Shown here in pieces: positions 43,322 through 51,586 of a stretch of DNA of 64,000 bases (the first letter of the stretch is position 1; each line of letters begins with the position of its first letter). The stretch comes from Tetzosporium hominis (GTDB lineage: Bacteria; Bacillota; Bacilli; Bacillales_A; Planococcaceae): contig NZ_NOKQ01000196.1 in assembly GCF_002265435.1 (NCBI RefSeq), forward strand, positions 186,001 to 250,000, given 5' to 3'. Below the pieces are notes generated by a model. The model worked only from the letters and a program-made list of their open reading frames with translations. It was not told where the DNA came from and made no database searches. A program made the position numbers and the translations under genes.

Positions 43322-44711
43322 CGGAGACGCCACTTAAGGCATCAAGCAAGATTTGCGGGATGGTGCGCTCTGTCACAGAGAGCACCTTCGCTGTTTTGTA
43401 GAGAGGGAAATCATACCCCGTCAACCGGTAGCGATTGACGGCGACTCGGAACACCTGGCCTTGCTGAATCTCGACGCCGTTCACTTGGCACGAAACCAAT
43501 CGATTGCCCACAGGCTGGCCGAAGTCGAATTCGTAGTCGACGCCGCCCCATATGTCATAAACATAAGGTGCTGGTGCCAGTTCTGGAATCTCGGTCGCAA
43601 AACAGACCGCTCCCGTCTTGGAGTGCTTCGCAAAAACAGCCGCTCCTTGTTCGAGGAGGGACCGGACGTCACGTCCTGTCAGTTCAATGACATGGAACGG
43701 CGCTTTGTGAGGCGTATGCCGCAGCACGTCTCGGCGTGTCACGGGTCCGAAAAAGCCCCCGTTCTCAAGGTACGGCATCTCAAACACCGTGAGCTCGGCT
43801 CCTGTCGCTTGTACAAACACGTCATGAATGAGCGCATGAAACGGCTGCTTCTGAAGACGTGCATCGAGCATCCCAGAAAACCGGGTATCGACTGCAACTT
43901 CTGCTATCACTTCATCAAGCCACGTGTCTGCAAGCGTCGTTTCTGTGGTACGCTGAGTAGATAGCGAGACGAACTCAGCTGCGACTTTGTAACCTTCACT
44001 CGACGGTTCGATTGTCACGTCCATATATCCAGTCGCATGAGAACCTGGCTGGATGACCCGCACGCCGTTTATCGCGCCGTTCATTCGCAGGTGCTGGTGC
44101 CCCGTGATTAACAAATCGATGTCTGGAAACGCTTCGGCAATCGCATGCGCTTCGTTCTCAGTAGGGGTCCCGTGAAACGGCACTTCCGTGTCCGGGTCCT
44201 TTGAGAACCCGCCGTGGTAACTGACGATTAGGATGTCGGGTTGCTCCTGCTCGCGAATGATAGGCATCCATTTCTGTAGTGCGTCTAATGTACTTGAAAT
44301 CTCAAGGTCATTAAGCCGTCCGGTCTCATCCCATTCTCGTACCATAGGAGTCGTGAGACCGAGGATGGCAATCTTCACACCAGAGACGACATGCACTAAA
44401 TAGGGCTTGAACCCGGCCACGTTCGCACAGATCCAATCGAACTTTGCAACACGACGTGCTTTCTCAAACACATCAAGCGAATGCGTAAAGTCATGATTGC
44501 CAGGAATGGCGACTGTCACGACCTCATTCGCACATTCTAAAATCGGTGGCCAAATGGCGTTCTCTTCATAATAGAACGCCTCCGGACTGCCGTAAAAGAA
44601 ATCTCCGTTATCGATCACCAGATCATAGTTCTTCGTTTTCAATTCGTTGACAAGAGCACGATAATTTCTCTCCTCGCCGTGGACATCACTTGTGACAGCT
44701 AGTCGGATCAT
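43314..44711 (-). CDS. Metallophosphoesterase of the 5'-nucleotidase/YunD family
   Basis: The 465-aa protein has the calcineurin-type motifs SDVHGEE, DNGDFFYG, GNHDF and TGHQHLR and a C-terminal 5'-nucleotidase domain with GRDVRSLLEQG. No signal peptide is present, as in cytoplasmic YunD. It hydrolyses nucleotide-type phosphoesters; the exact substrate is unknown. Its 3' end overlaps the btuF 3' end by 8 bp. Confidence 0.9.
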   Translation of the reverse strand: MIRLAVTSDVHGEERNYRALVNELKTKNYDLVIDNGDFFYGSPEAFYYEENAIWPPILECANEVVTVAIPGNHDFTHSLDVFEKARRVAKFDWICANVAGFKPYLVHVVSGVKIAILGLTTPMVREWDETGRLNDLEISSTLDALQKWMPIIREQEQPDILIVSYHGGFSKDPDTEVPFHGTPTENEAHAIAEAFPDIDLLITGHQHLRMNGAINGVRVIQPGSHATGYMDVTIEPSSEGYKVAAEFVSLSTQRTTETTLADTWLDEVIAEVAVDTRFSGMLDARLQKQPFHALIHDVFVQATGAELTVFEMPYLENGGFFGPVTRRDVLRHTPHKAPFHVIELTGRDVRSLLEQGAAVFAKHSKTGAVCFATEIPELAPAPYVYDIWGGVDYEFDFGQPVGNRLVSCQVNGVEIQQGQVFRVAVNRYRLTGYDFPLYKTAKVLSVTERTIPQILLDALSGVSVT

Positions 44712-44764
44712 GTGAACACCTCTCTCCTTGAGGAGTAGTATACAAAACCGCAGGAGGAATCTCT

Positions 44765-45343
44765 ATGCTTATTTTTATTTCGGGAGGCGCCCGCAGTGGC
44801 AAAAGCCAGTATGCAGAACGCTTAGCGGCAACTCTTACAGGCACCCGTCCCCCACTCTATATCGCATCCGGCCAAGCGCTTGATGATGAAATGAAGGCCC
44901 GCATTAAGCACCACCGGGACCTTAGAGAAGCGTCGGGCATCCCGTGGGAGACCATCGAAGTGCGAGACGAACTGATGTCTCTCGACCGGACCTTCTCCAA
45001 AGAACAGGCCATCCTTTGGGACTGCTTGACTACGTGGCTCGGCAACTTTTGGTTTGCGGATGTAGACAAACGCGCTCTTGTCGACGCATTGAAACACCAG
45101 ATCCTTGCTTGGAAACAAGCAGGTATTCCCGTTATCTTGGTGTCGAACGAAGTGTTCGATGAACCGGTCTCGGTTTATCCGGAGACGGAGGAGTACCGCC
45201 AATGGCTCGGTTTGCTCCATCAGTGGATTGTGAAAGAAAGTGACGCCAGCATCGAAGTCGTCTTCGGGCTGCCGAAAGTATGGAAGGAGCCAGCCAATGA
45301 AACAGACTCTCAACGGATTGCCGCTAGCCTTGCAGTTCTTTAG
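44765..45343 (+). CDS. cobU: Adenosylcobinamide kinase/guanylyltransferase, CobU family
   Basis: The 192-aa P-loop protein has FISGGARSGKSQYAE, the catalytic His region RIKHHRDLR and LWDCLTTWLGN. The next CobU motif, normally SNEVGxGIVP and RxFRDxxGxxNQ, is altered here to SNEVFDEPVSVYPE and YRQWLGLLHQW. It would phosphorylate salvaged cobinamide and activate it with GTP. It is the first gene of the salvage operon; SD CAGGAGGA precedes the ATG. It overlaps cobS by 47 bp. Confidence 0.9.
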   Translation: MLIFISGGARSGKSQYAERLAATLTGTRPPLYIASGQALDDEMKARIKHHRDLREASGIPWETIEVRDELMSLDRTFSKEQAILWDCLTTWLGNFWFADVDKRALVDALKHQILAWKQAGIPVILVSNEVFDEPVSVYPETEEYRQWLGLLHQWIVKESDASIEVVFGLPKVWKEPANETDSQRIAASLAVL

Positions 45344-46043
45344 TCAGATTCCCATCCGTGCGAGCTTGCCGATGACGAAGCAGTCAGTGACGGCGATGTT
45401 CCTGTTCTTCCCACTCATCGGGCTGATTGAAGGGGCACTGTTGTATGGGATATCAACTATCGTCCCTGCAACGTTTCATGTAATCCTAGTAGCGACTTTG
45501 CTGCTCCTCGTTCGAATGGCATTCACAGGAGGGCTACATCTAGACGGCCTTGCGGATACAGCCGACGCGTATTTTTCGTATGGCGATATAGCGAGACGCC
45601 AAGAGATTTTGAAAGACCCGCGCATTGGGGCATTCGGTGCGATGGCGATTGGCATGGCGCTGTTATTGCGAGTTGCAATTTATGTGCAGGTGACGACTGC
45701 CGAAGTCTCGCTCTTGTATTTTCTAATGGTCCCTGTCCTCGTCCGGAGCGGGATGACTCTCTATTTGATCAGTACGACACCTGCGAAAGCTTCCGGGATG
45801 GCGCACTTTTTCAGAGAGAAGTTTCATTACGGAGTACTAACTGCCGGGCATTTTGCATGGCTTCTAGCAGTAGTGCTTGTAGTTCCGAAGATGCTCTTCG
45901 TAGCCGCTGCACTTCTTGTGTTCCTTTGGCTATTTAAATGGTGGACGCGCAAACACTTCGGCGGTTCGTCTGGTGACATGTGCGGAGCATTTGTAGAAGG
46001 AGGCGAACTGCTACTATGGCTCGTTTTATTAATGTTTATGTGA
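45297..46043 (+). CDS. cobS: Cobalamin synthase
   Basis: The 248-aa membrane protein has about six helices, with GLPLALQFFSQIPI at the N-terminus and the CobS signature GGLHLDGLADTADAYF. DPRIGAFGAMAIGM follows. It joins GDP-cobinamide and alpha-ribazole (5'-phosphate) in the membrane. The start is the ATG after GGAAGGAG, inside the cobU 3' end; an upstream in-frame start at 45240 lies within cobU. Confidence 0.95.
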   Translation: MKQTLNGLPLALQFFSQIPIRASLPMTKQSVTAMFLFFPLIGLIEGALLYGISTIVPATFHVILVATLLLLVRMAFTGGLHLDGLADTADAYFSYGDIARRQEILKDPRIGAFGAMAIGMALLLRVAIYVQVTTAEVSLLYFLMVPVLVRSGMTLYLISTTPAKASGMAHFFREKFHYGVLTAGHFAWLLAVVLVVPKMLFVAAALLVFLWLFKWWTRKHFGGSSGDMCGAFVEGGELLLWLVLLMFM

Positions 46044-46624
46044 TGCGGCACTTGCCGACAGCGGGCAATCTAAAAAAGCAGTACATCGGCTGGTCGGATG
46101 AATCAATTGTTCCTACAGATGCGAAACCACTTACTCACGCACAGGTAGTCGTCCATACGAGTGACCTCGTTCGAACGGTCGAAACCGCAAGAAGCTATTT
46201 TCCGAATGCAAAACTAGTGGCGCACGAAGCACTCCGTGAACTACACTTTGGTAAGTGGGAGCAAAAGACGTATGCCGAACTTTGTGAAGACGAGACGTAC
46301 CGGGCGTGGCTCGACGACCCGTTTGCCGTCATACCTCCCGGAGGTGAATCGTTCGAGAGATTCAGAACTCGCGTCACGGCAGCGATCGAAGAGATTTTAC
46401 AACAAGCCGAACAACCACTCGTACTTGTCGTCCATGGTGGCGTCATCCGCTTATTGAAAAGTATCTGGACTGAGTCGACGTTTTTACAAGCACACGCGCC
46501 ACATGATAATGTGGCCCACTTTACACTTGAAAAGCAGGAGGAATGGCAATGCACATCGTACTCGGAGGTGCCCATAACGGAAAGCGCGCCATGGTTCGCG
46601 AACACCTTGCACGAAACGGACTGA
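46016..46624 (+). CDS. cobC: Alpha-ribazole phosphatase-like histidine phosphatase
   Basis: The 202-aa phosphoglycerate-mutase-type protein has the phospho-acceptor His in VYVMRHLPTAGN, then HTSDLVRTVETA, LRELHFGKWEQKTYAEL and the second His in VVHGGVIRLL. It removes phosphate from alpha-ribazole phosphate or from adenosylcobalamin 5'-phosphate. It overlaps cobS by 28 bp and the next gene by 76 bp. The start is the ATG after GGAGG. Confidence 0.88.
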   Translation: MARFINVYVMRHLPTAGNLKKQYIGWSDESIVPTDAKPLTHAQVVVHTSDLVRTVETARSYFPNAKLVAHEALRELHFGKWEQKTYAELCEDETYRAWLDDPFAVIPPGGESFERFRTRVTAAIEEILQQAEQPLVLVVHGGVIRLLKSIWTESTFLQAHAPHDNVAHFTLEKQEEWQCTSYSEVPITESAPWFANTLHETD

Positions 46625-46947
46625 CCTCAACTTGGCTCTCAGATAGCATCGAAAACTGGTACCGACAAACGGACGTCCTTGTCATCGACAGCATCCCACA
46701 AGCCTTGTTTCCCATGACTCGCGAACAACGTATCAACTGGCTAGAAACCTACATACTACCTACTAGTAACGTCATTTGGATCATCGAAGACGTCTCCCGA
46801 GGCATCGTACCGATGGAGAAACATAAACGCAGCTACCGAGACGAAAGTGGTCGCATCACGCAGCTGCTCGTTGAAAAAGCCACATCTGTGGCACAGGTCT
46901 GGTACGGCTTAGTAGAGATGAGAAAAGGAGAATCATTATGGGAGTAA
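46549..46947 (+). CDS. Short CobU-like protein
   Basis: The 132-aa protein resembles CobU at both ends: a P-loop-like IVLGGAHNGKRAM that lacks the normal Ser/Thr, and IEDVSRGIVPMEKHKR with YRDESGRITQLL, which is exactly the motif the first CobU lacks. The middle of CobU, with the catalytic His, is missing. It may complement or regulate the first CobU. The start chosen is the second ATG, 7 nt after AGGAGG; an ATG two codons upstream is too close to the ribosome site. Confidence 0.72.
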   Translation: MHIVLGGAHNGKRAMVREHLARNGLTSTWLSDSIENWYRQTDVLVIDSIPQALFPMTREQRINWLETYILPTSNVIWIIEDVSRGIVPMEKHKRSYRDESGRITQLLVEKATSVAQVWYGLVEMRKGESLWE

Positions 46948-47420
46948 CTCGAAACGTAACGCTCGCTGCTTTATTCATCGCACTTTGCGGCATCGGCGCT
47001 CTATTAAAAATTCCAGGTCCGTTCAGCAGTGTGGCGCTCGACCTCGCCCCTGCGCTAATAAGCACACTATTTTTAGGTCCTGTCTGGGCGGGCGTCATCG
47101 CCGCTCTCGGACATTTGATCTCTGCGTTCACCGGGGGCCTTCCACTCGGTCCGTTCCACGCCATCGTAGCGGTCGAGATGTTTGTGATTGTTTCTGTGTT
47201 CGGCCTGATAATCAAGCGAGGCTGGCGTTTTGTAGGATTTTTATTTGTCACACTCGCAACAGGACTTCTCGCACCACTGCCCTTCTACTTTTTGATTAGT
47301 CCCGCCCTCTACATGACACTCGTCCCGGTGCTTCTCGTTGCGACTGCGATCAACAGCGTTGTCGCTTGGGTGGCTCTTCCGTTCTTAAAACGCATCAAAC
47401 CGCGTGAAGTGGTCCGATGA
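46938..47420 (+). CDS. cblT: ECF transporter S component, probable alpha-ribazole transporter
   Basis: The 160-aa protein has five to six membrane helices, the S-component motif TLAALFIALCGIGALLKIPGP and FLGPVWAGVIAALGHL. It sits directly before an AIR-synthase-like gene in a B12 salvage operon. This matches the CblT-CblS pair known from Listeria and Geobacillus for uptake and phosphorylation of alpha-ribazole. It needs a shared ECF energizing module. Coupled to the next gene by ATGA. Confidence 0.82.
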   Translation: MGVTRNVTLAALFIALCGIGALLKIPGPFSSVALDLAPALISTLFLGPVWAGVIAALGHLISAFTGGLPLGPFHAIVAVEMFVIVSVFGLIIKRGWRFVGFLFVTLATGLLAPLPFYFLISPALYMTLVPVLLVATAINSVVAWVALPFLKRIKPREVVR

Positions 47421-48070
47421 GACATGCTGTTTCACTTGGTGGCGGTCTGTGGATGGGGATGGACAACTCGGCAGGCATCGGCGAGAAACCACAAGACGTC
47501 ATTCATGCACCCAACGAACTCGTCGCCTATATGGCCACTCGTGTGGCGTTACTGGAACTGTGGTGTGCTGGCGCTGAACCGCACGCCATTCTAATGACGA
47601 ACTTTACGGGAGAGTCGGCTTGGCAAGACTACGAGAAAGGCATCCAACAAGTGTTCGATGAAATCGAGACTTCCTTGCCTCCACTTGCGGGCAGTACGGA
47701 ATCTAACATCGAGACGCTTCAGTCAGGTTTAGCCGTTCAATTGATTGGACGCCTCACCCAGGATATCGATACTTGTGGTGACTGGTATCTGATTGGCATT
47801 CCTTTAGTTGGACAAGCGGTTCTCGAGAGAGCTGATGAAGTCGTGTCGTTAGGTGAGTTGCAAAAAGCACGTCAGTCTGGTGCCATATCGTATGTGCATC
47901 CATGTGGATCCGGTGGAGTTGTGAAGGAATTGGAGCGGCTGGGGATTGCTGCTTCTGTAAAAATTCCAGATGGCAGTGCGGGACCTTCTACTTGTGTGTT
48001 GGTACGTTCAGTAATAGGTGAAGAAAGATTGCGAAATCTATATACTGCTCCTGTTTTGCAACTATTATAG
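47417..48070 (+). CDS. cblS: AIR-synthase-like protein, probable alpha-ribazole kinase
   Basis: The 217-aa PurM/ThiL-related protein has the ATP-binding start GGLWMGMDNSAGIGEKP and YMATRVALLELWCAGAEPH. It has no second PurM-type domain. CblS alpha-ribazole kinases belong to this family and are paired with CblT, as here. It would phosphorylate imported alpha-ribazole so that CobS can use it, with CobC acting later. Last gene of the salvage operon; followed by a strong terminator. Confidence 0.82.
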   Translation: MRHAVSLGGGLWMGMDNSAGIGEKPQDVIHAPNELVAYMATRVALLELWCAGAEPHAILMTNFTGESAWQDYEKGIQQVFDEIETSLPPLAGSTESNIETLQSGLAVQLIGRLTQDIDTCGDWYLIGIPLVGQAVLERADEVVSLGELQKARQSGAISYVHPCGSGGVVKELERLGIAASVKIPDGSAGPSTCVLVRSVIGEERLRNLYTAPVLQLL

Positions 48071-48080
48071 TTAAAAATAA

Positions 48081-48123
48081 GAGAGAAACTGATAGTCGGA
48101 TTACTCGACTACCAGTTTCTCTC
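48081..48123 (+). terminator. Strong terminator of the salvage operon
   Basis: GAGAGAAACTG-ATAGTCG stem pairs with CGACTAC-CAGTTTCTCTC, followed by TTTTC. Confidence 0.9.
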
Positions 48124-48155
48124 TTTTCATTTTTTCTTGGATGGAGCTTCAAATG

Positions 48156-48281
48156 GTGATATTGCGCCAAACTACCCAGATTATTCACTACACTTCTATA
48201 AATATAAAGAAAGAACCCTGCCACAGCAAGGTTCCTTCTTTATTTATGCAAATTGTGTTGAATTGTGCGATGCACAGGTAC
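48156..48281. repeat. 126-bp palindromic element, copy B
   Basis: Nearly the same as copy C from TGCGCCAAACTAC to GATGCACAGGTAC; the left tip is degraded (GTGATATTGCG in place of GTACCTGTGCG). It has a strong internal hairpin AAAGAAAGAACC/GGTTCCTTCTTT. It lies between the convergent cblS and S-component genes. Confidence 0.8.
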
Positions 48282-48294
48282 AGCCATAGTACAG

Positions 48295-48990
48295 CTATGA
48301 AACACTATCCAGCAAGCCGTATTTCCGCTTAAAGCGTTCTAAGATTTTTATCCAGCTTGCCCCGAACACCAACAGGAAAAAGACATTCGACAGCCCATGT
48401 GCCAAATCGAAATAGACGCTCGAGACATAAATACTGAATAAAAATTCCCGTGTCACATTCTCTATATTGCTGACAACAATCCACATATTCATGAACCAGC
48501 CGAACAGATAGCCCCATACGAATCCAAAGAGACACTTGCCCCACATGCTTCGCATCCACCAAGCATTACGCAACAGGCCTGCCGTCATCCCAAGCATCCC
48601 CCAAGCGTACATTTGCCAAGGAGTCCAAGGCCCCTGTCCTAAAAAGATGTTCGACACAACCGCTGCCACCGCTCCTACAATGAAACCTGACTCCGCACCG
48701 AACACAAGACCGGCCATCATGATGACAAAGGACGTGGGCTGCACACTAGGAAGTCCTGCAAATGGAACCCGACTGACGGCCGCAATGGCCGCGAGCATCG
48801 CCAAAAGAACGACTTCTCTGCCTGCTAATTCTCTGAACTCGAAGCGAGAAAAGAACGGAAGCATGGTACATGCAATGATGGCCAGACTCAGTAGCAAATA
48901 AGCATTGTACTCAAAGAAGACGATAGACACAATGAGCATCAAGAGGACCAAGAAAGAGGCGCTGATCAAATATATATGGGAACGGGCCAT
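48295..48990 (-). CDS. ECF transporter S component, presumed cobalamin specific
   Basis: The 231-aa protein has six to seven helices: an N-terminal pair, then the S-component core GREVVLLAMLAAIAAVSRVPF and VFGAESGFIVGAVAAVVSN, then LGQGPWTPWQMYAWGMLG. It overlaps the ATPase gene by 25 bp and ends the operon behind the minus-strand B12 riboswitch, so it should bind cobalamin (a CbrT-like role). It has more residues than CblT and is a distinct S component. Confidence 0.85.
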   Translation of the reverse strand: MARSHIYLISASFLVLLMLIVSIVFFEYNAYLLLSLAIIACTMLPFFSRFEFRELAGREVVLLAMLAAIAAVSRVPFAGLPSVQPTSFVIMMAGLVFGAESGFIVGAVAAVVSNIFLGQGPWTPWQMYAWGMLGMTAGLLRNAWWMRSMWGKCLFGFVWGYLFGWFMNMWIVVSNIENVTREFLFSIYVSSVYFDLAHGLSNVFFLLVFGASWIKILERFKRKYGLLDSVS

Positions 48991-50645
48991 AGGTCGATCG
49001 CCTCCTCAAATGTGAGCGCCTCAAGAACGTGGCTGCCCCTCGTCGCTCGGTTGATTGCTGTGGTGTAGAAGTAATTCCCTTTGAACAAGTGATCCGGCGT
49101 ACCAGACACCGTGATTTCTCCATCAAACATGATGGCGCATCTCTCGGCATGTTGAGCCGCAAACTCAATGTCATGCGTCACCATCAGGATGGTCATCCCT
49201 TCCAGATGGAGCTTCGCGAGCACCTCGGAAAATCGTCTTTTCGAGACGGGATCCAGTCCTTTTGTCGGCTCATCAATGAATAGAATATCCGGAGACCCAA
49301 GCAGCATACAGGCGAGTGCCGCCCGCTGCACTTCTCCCCCGGAACAATCATAAGGATGACGGTCCAAGAGGTGCTCAATAGAGAACGCTTCAATCATCGC
49401 AGCCATCTTGGCAGCACCATCCCGTAGTTCATGACGCGCTACTGCTTCCTCGAGCTCTTTCCCAATCGTGTCGTGAATGAAATACGTCCGAGGATTTTGA
49501 GGCAGATACGCCATCGCTCCGTACAAGTCCTTCCCCTTCAGCTTCTTCGTTTCGACTCCATTGTAGAGAACGTTGCCTCTCCCTGGCTTGATACTGCCGA
49601 TGCAAGCCTTCAATACAGTGGATTTTCCTGAACCGTTTCCTCCGACGAGAGCAAAGAACTCTCCTTTAGAAAGTGTCAACGACAAGTTTTTCAAAATGAG
49701 CGACCCTTTCTTGTCGTAGTGAAAATAGACATCACGCAGTTCTAGTAACGTCTGCCCAGGTGATACTTCTAACGACTTTCTATCTTTCTGTTCAGATCGA
49801 TCCTGGGCCGGGAGAGTCCGGATCCAAGCTTTGCTCTCCTTGACGTTCAAGGGGATTTCCTCGCACGTTGGCCGCACTTCCTTTTCCATGTATAACCGGG
49901 AGAGAGACGGGAGATAAGGGATGAAACGCTCGTCTCTTTCGTTATACAGCTCCGTGATGACCGCTTGACTCGTTCCAGCGTATCGAATTCGCCCTTCGTC
50001 CATCATCAGGATCCGGTCTGCCACTCCAAAAAGTTCTTCCAAGCGATGTTCAACGAGGATGATCGTCATACCCATTTCTTTGTTCAGCCGCTCTAACATG
50101 AGGATCAACTCTTTGGCCGCAATGGGATCCAGCTGCGAAGTCGGTTCGTCGAGCAGCAACACTTTCGGCTTCAGCAACAACACCGAAAGTAAATTCAACA
50201 ACTGCTTCTGCCCACCGGACAATTCAGATGGCTTTAGTCTCAGCAAGTGTTCCACTCCGAAAAAGTGGACCATCTCCGCCACTCGTTTTCGCATCTCGAA
50301 GTTCGAGTAGCCGAGGTTTTCTAAGGCAAACACGATCTCTTGCATCACTTCATCCATCACAATCTGATTGTCAGGGTCTTGAAACACAAGGCCGATTTCT
50401 TCAATCAACGCGCGTTCTCCCCATTCCTCCAAGCGCTTCCCGCTGTAATAGATGTCTCCATCTCTCTTACCTGCAGGAGCAAGTTCCCTCTTCAACAGTC
50501 GGAGCAACGTGGTCTTTCCGCACCCACTCGGGCCGCAGAGCACGACAAACTCTCCTTCTTGTATGCGCAACTGAATATCTTGTAACGCTTTCCATTCCAT
50601 ATCGGGAAAGCTGAATGTCACATGGTTTAGATGGAAAATCTCCAT
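48966..50645 (-). CDS. Fused double ECF ATPase (EcfA-A')
   Basis: The 559-aa protein has two complete ABC ATPase domains. Domain 1 has Walker A CGPSGCGKTT (about 38), signature ELSGGQKQLL and VLLLDEPTSQLDP. Domain 2 has Walker A GGNGSGKST (about 335), signature CSGGEVQRAAL and ILFIDEPTKGLDP. Fused ATPases of this kind energize ECF transporters such as YkoEDC. It overlaps ecfT by 19 bp. Confidence 0.95.
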   Translation of the reverse strand: MEIFHLNHVTFSFPDMEWKALQDIQLRIQEGEFVVLCGPSGCGKTTLLRLLKRELAPAGKRDGDIYYSGKRLEEWGERALIEEIGLVFQDPDNQIVMDEVMQEIVFALENLGYSNFEMRKRVAEMVHFFGVEHLLRLKPSELSGGQKQLLNLLSVLLLKPKVLLLDEPTSQLDPIAAKELILMLERLNKEMGMTIILVEHRLEELFGVADRILMMDEGRIRYAGTSQAVITELYNERDERFIPYLPSLSRLYMEKEVRPTCEEIPLNVKESKAWIRTLPAQDRSEQKDRKSLEVSPGQTLLELRDVYFHYDKKGSLILKNLSLTLSKGEFFALVGGNGSGKSTVLKACIGSIKPGRGNVLYNGVETKKLKGKDLYGAMAYLPQNPRTYFIHDTIGKELEEAVARHELRDGAAKMAAMIEAFSIEHLLDRHPYDCSGGEVQRAALACMLLGSPDILFIDEPTKGLDPVSKRRFSEVLAKLHLEGMTILMVTHDIEFAAQHAERCAIMFDGEITVSGTPDHLFKGNYFYTTAINRATRGSHVLEALTFEEAIDLWPVPIYI

Positions 50646-51505
50646 TTGAACTGTTCTCTCCCTTCAACGAGTAGCGGAAATGCAAGCACGACTAGCATGC
50701 ATGCGAGCAGCACCCAGTCCAGCAAGTAAAACTGTAGGGTCCCAAGAGCTGGATAGATGATCATTTTTCCGTACCCTAGCATCCCTCCTGCTAAGCACAA
50801 CGCAAATAGAATCCCCATCGTCGCTAGCCATCCCTTATCCCGCTTGTCCATTTTGTACGGGATGTATGGACTTCTCTTTCCTGTTCCGTACCCTCTTGCT
50901 TTCATCGAATCCGCCGTGTCCATGGCTTCTTGCAGAGACCATGTCAATAAGATCTGCAACAAGGTCATCGCATTTTTTACCCGGTCTCTTAGACTTCCCG
51001 TCGTCATGGACATGCCTTTGACGCGTTGCACATCGCTGATTTCATCCAACCTTCTTTTCAACAAAGGAACGAAGCGGATCGCAAGCATGGTCATAAATGC
51101 CGTTCGTGGCAACAGCGATGAAAATATAAACAGAAATTTGTTACCGTTCAAGACGAGGTTGAATGAAATGAACAGCAACAAAATCATAACGATTGATAAA
51201 GCCATGACGACACCATACATCGTGGCTTCCAATGTCACCTGCTTTCCTCGAAAGTAGAAGAACACATGCGTTCCTCTTGAATTCAAAAAAGGATTCAACA
51301 GGATGATGGCAAGACTCATGCTGAGTAAAGTCGGCATCCATTTTTTGAGCGCGGTAACGCCTCCATGACTCATAGTGACCAGACACAGCACGCAGCATCC
51401 CACCACTAAGAAAACAGGATGATTGAAATACATTGCAAAACTACCGACGCAAATATAATAGAAGAAAACCACGTACGGGTGACAGCTGCGAAAGCCACTT
51501 TCCAT
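50627..51505 (-). CDS. ECF transporter T component
   Basis: The about 292-aa CbiQ/EcfT-family membrane protein has helices in the N-terminal third, then LLPRTAFMTMLAIRFVPLLK and the coupling motifs DVQRVKGMS and MDTADSMKARGYGTG, which contact the ATPase (Ala-Arg-Gly). The start is the ATG at 51505 after AGAGGGTGG; a start nine codons further up has no ribosome site because a hairpin lies there. Confidence 0.9.
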   Translation of the reverse strand: MESGFRSCHPYVVFFYYICVGSFAMYFNHPVFLVVGCCVLCLVTMSHGGVTALKKWMPTLLSMSLAIILLNPFLNSRGTHVFFYFRGKQVTLEATMYGVVMALSIVMILLLFISFNLVLNGNKFLFIFSSLLPRTAFMTMLAIRFVPLLKRRLDEISDVQRVKGMSMTTGSLRDRVKNAMTLLQILLTWSLQEAMDTADSMKARGYGTGKRSPYIPYKMDKRDKGWLATMGILFALCLAGGMLGYGKMIIYPALGTLQFYLLDWVLLACMLVVLAFPLLVEGREQFKWRFSI

Positions 51506-51545
51506 CGGTGTCCACCCTCTTTCCTTTACCATTTCTCATATAGAA

Positions 51546-51571
51546 AACCGGCCGTAAGATAACGGCCGGTT
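51546..51571 (-). terminator. Intraoperon terminator-like hairpin
   Basis: Perfect 10-bp stem AACCGGCCGT/ACGGCCGGTT with a 6-nt loop, followed on the minus strand by TTTTCTAT. It lies between the lipoprotein gene and ecfT and could attenuate transcription of the transporter genes relative to the surface binding proteins. Confidence 0.7.
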
Positions 51572-51586
51572 CTCGCTTCACTTGCA

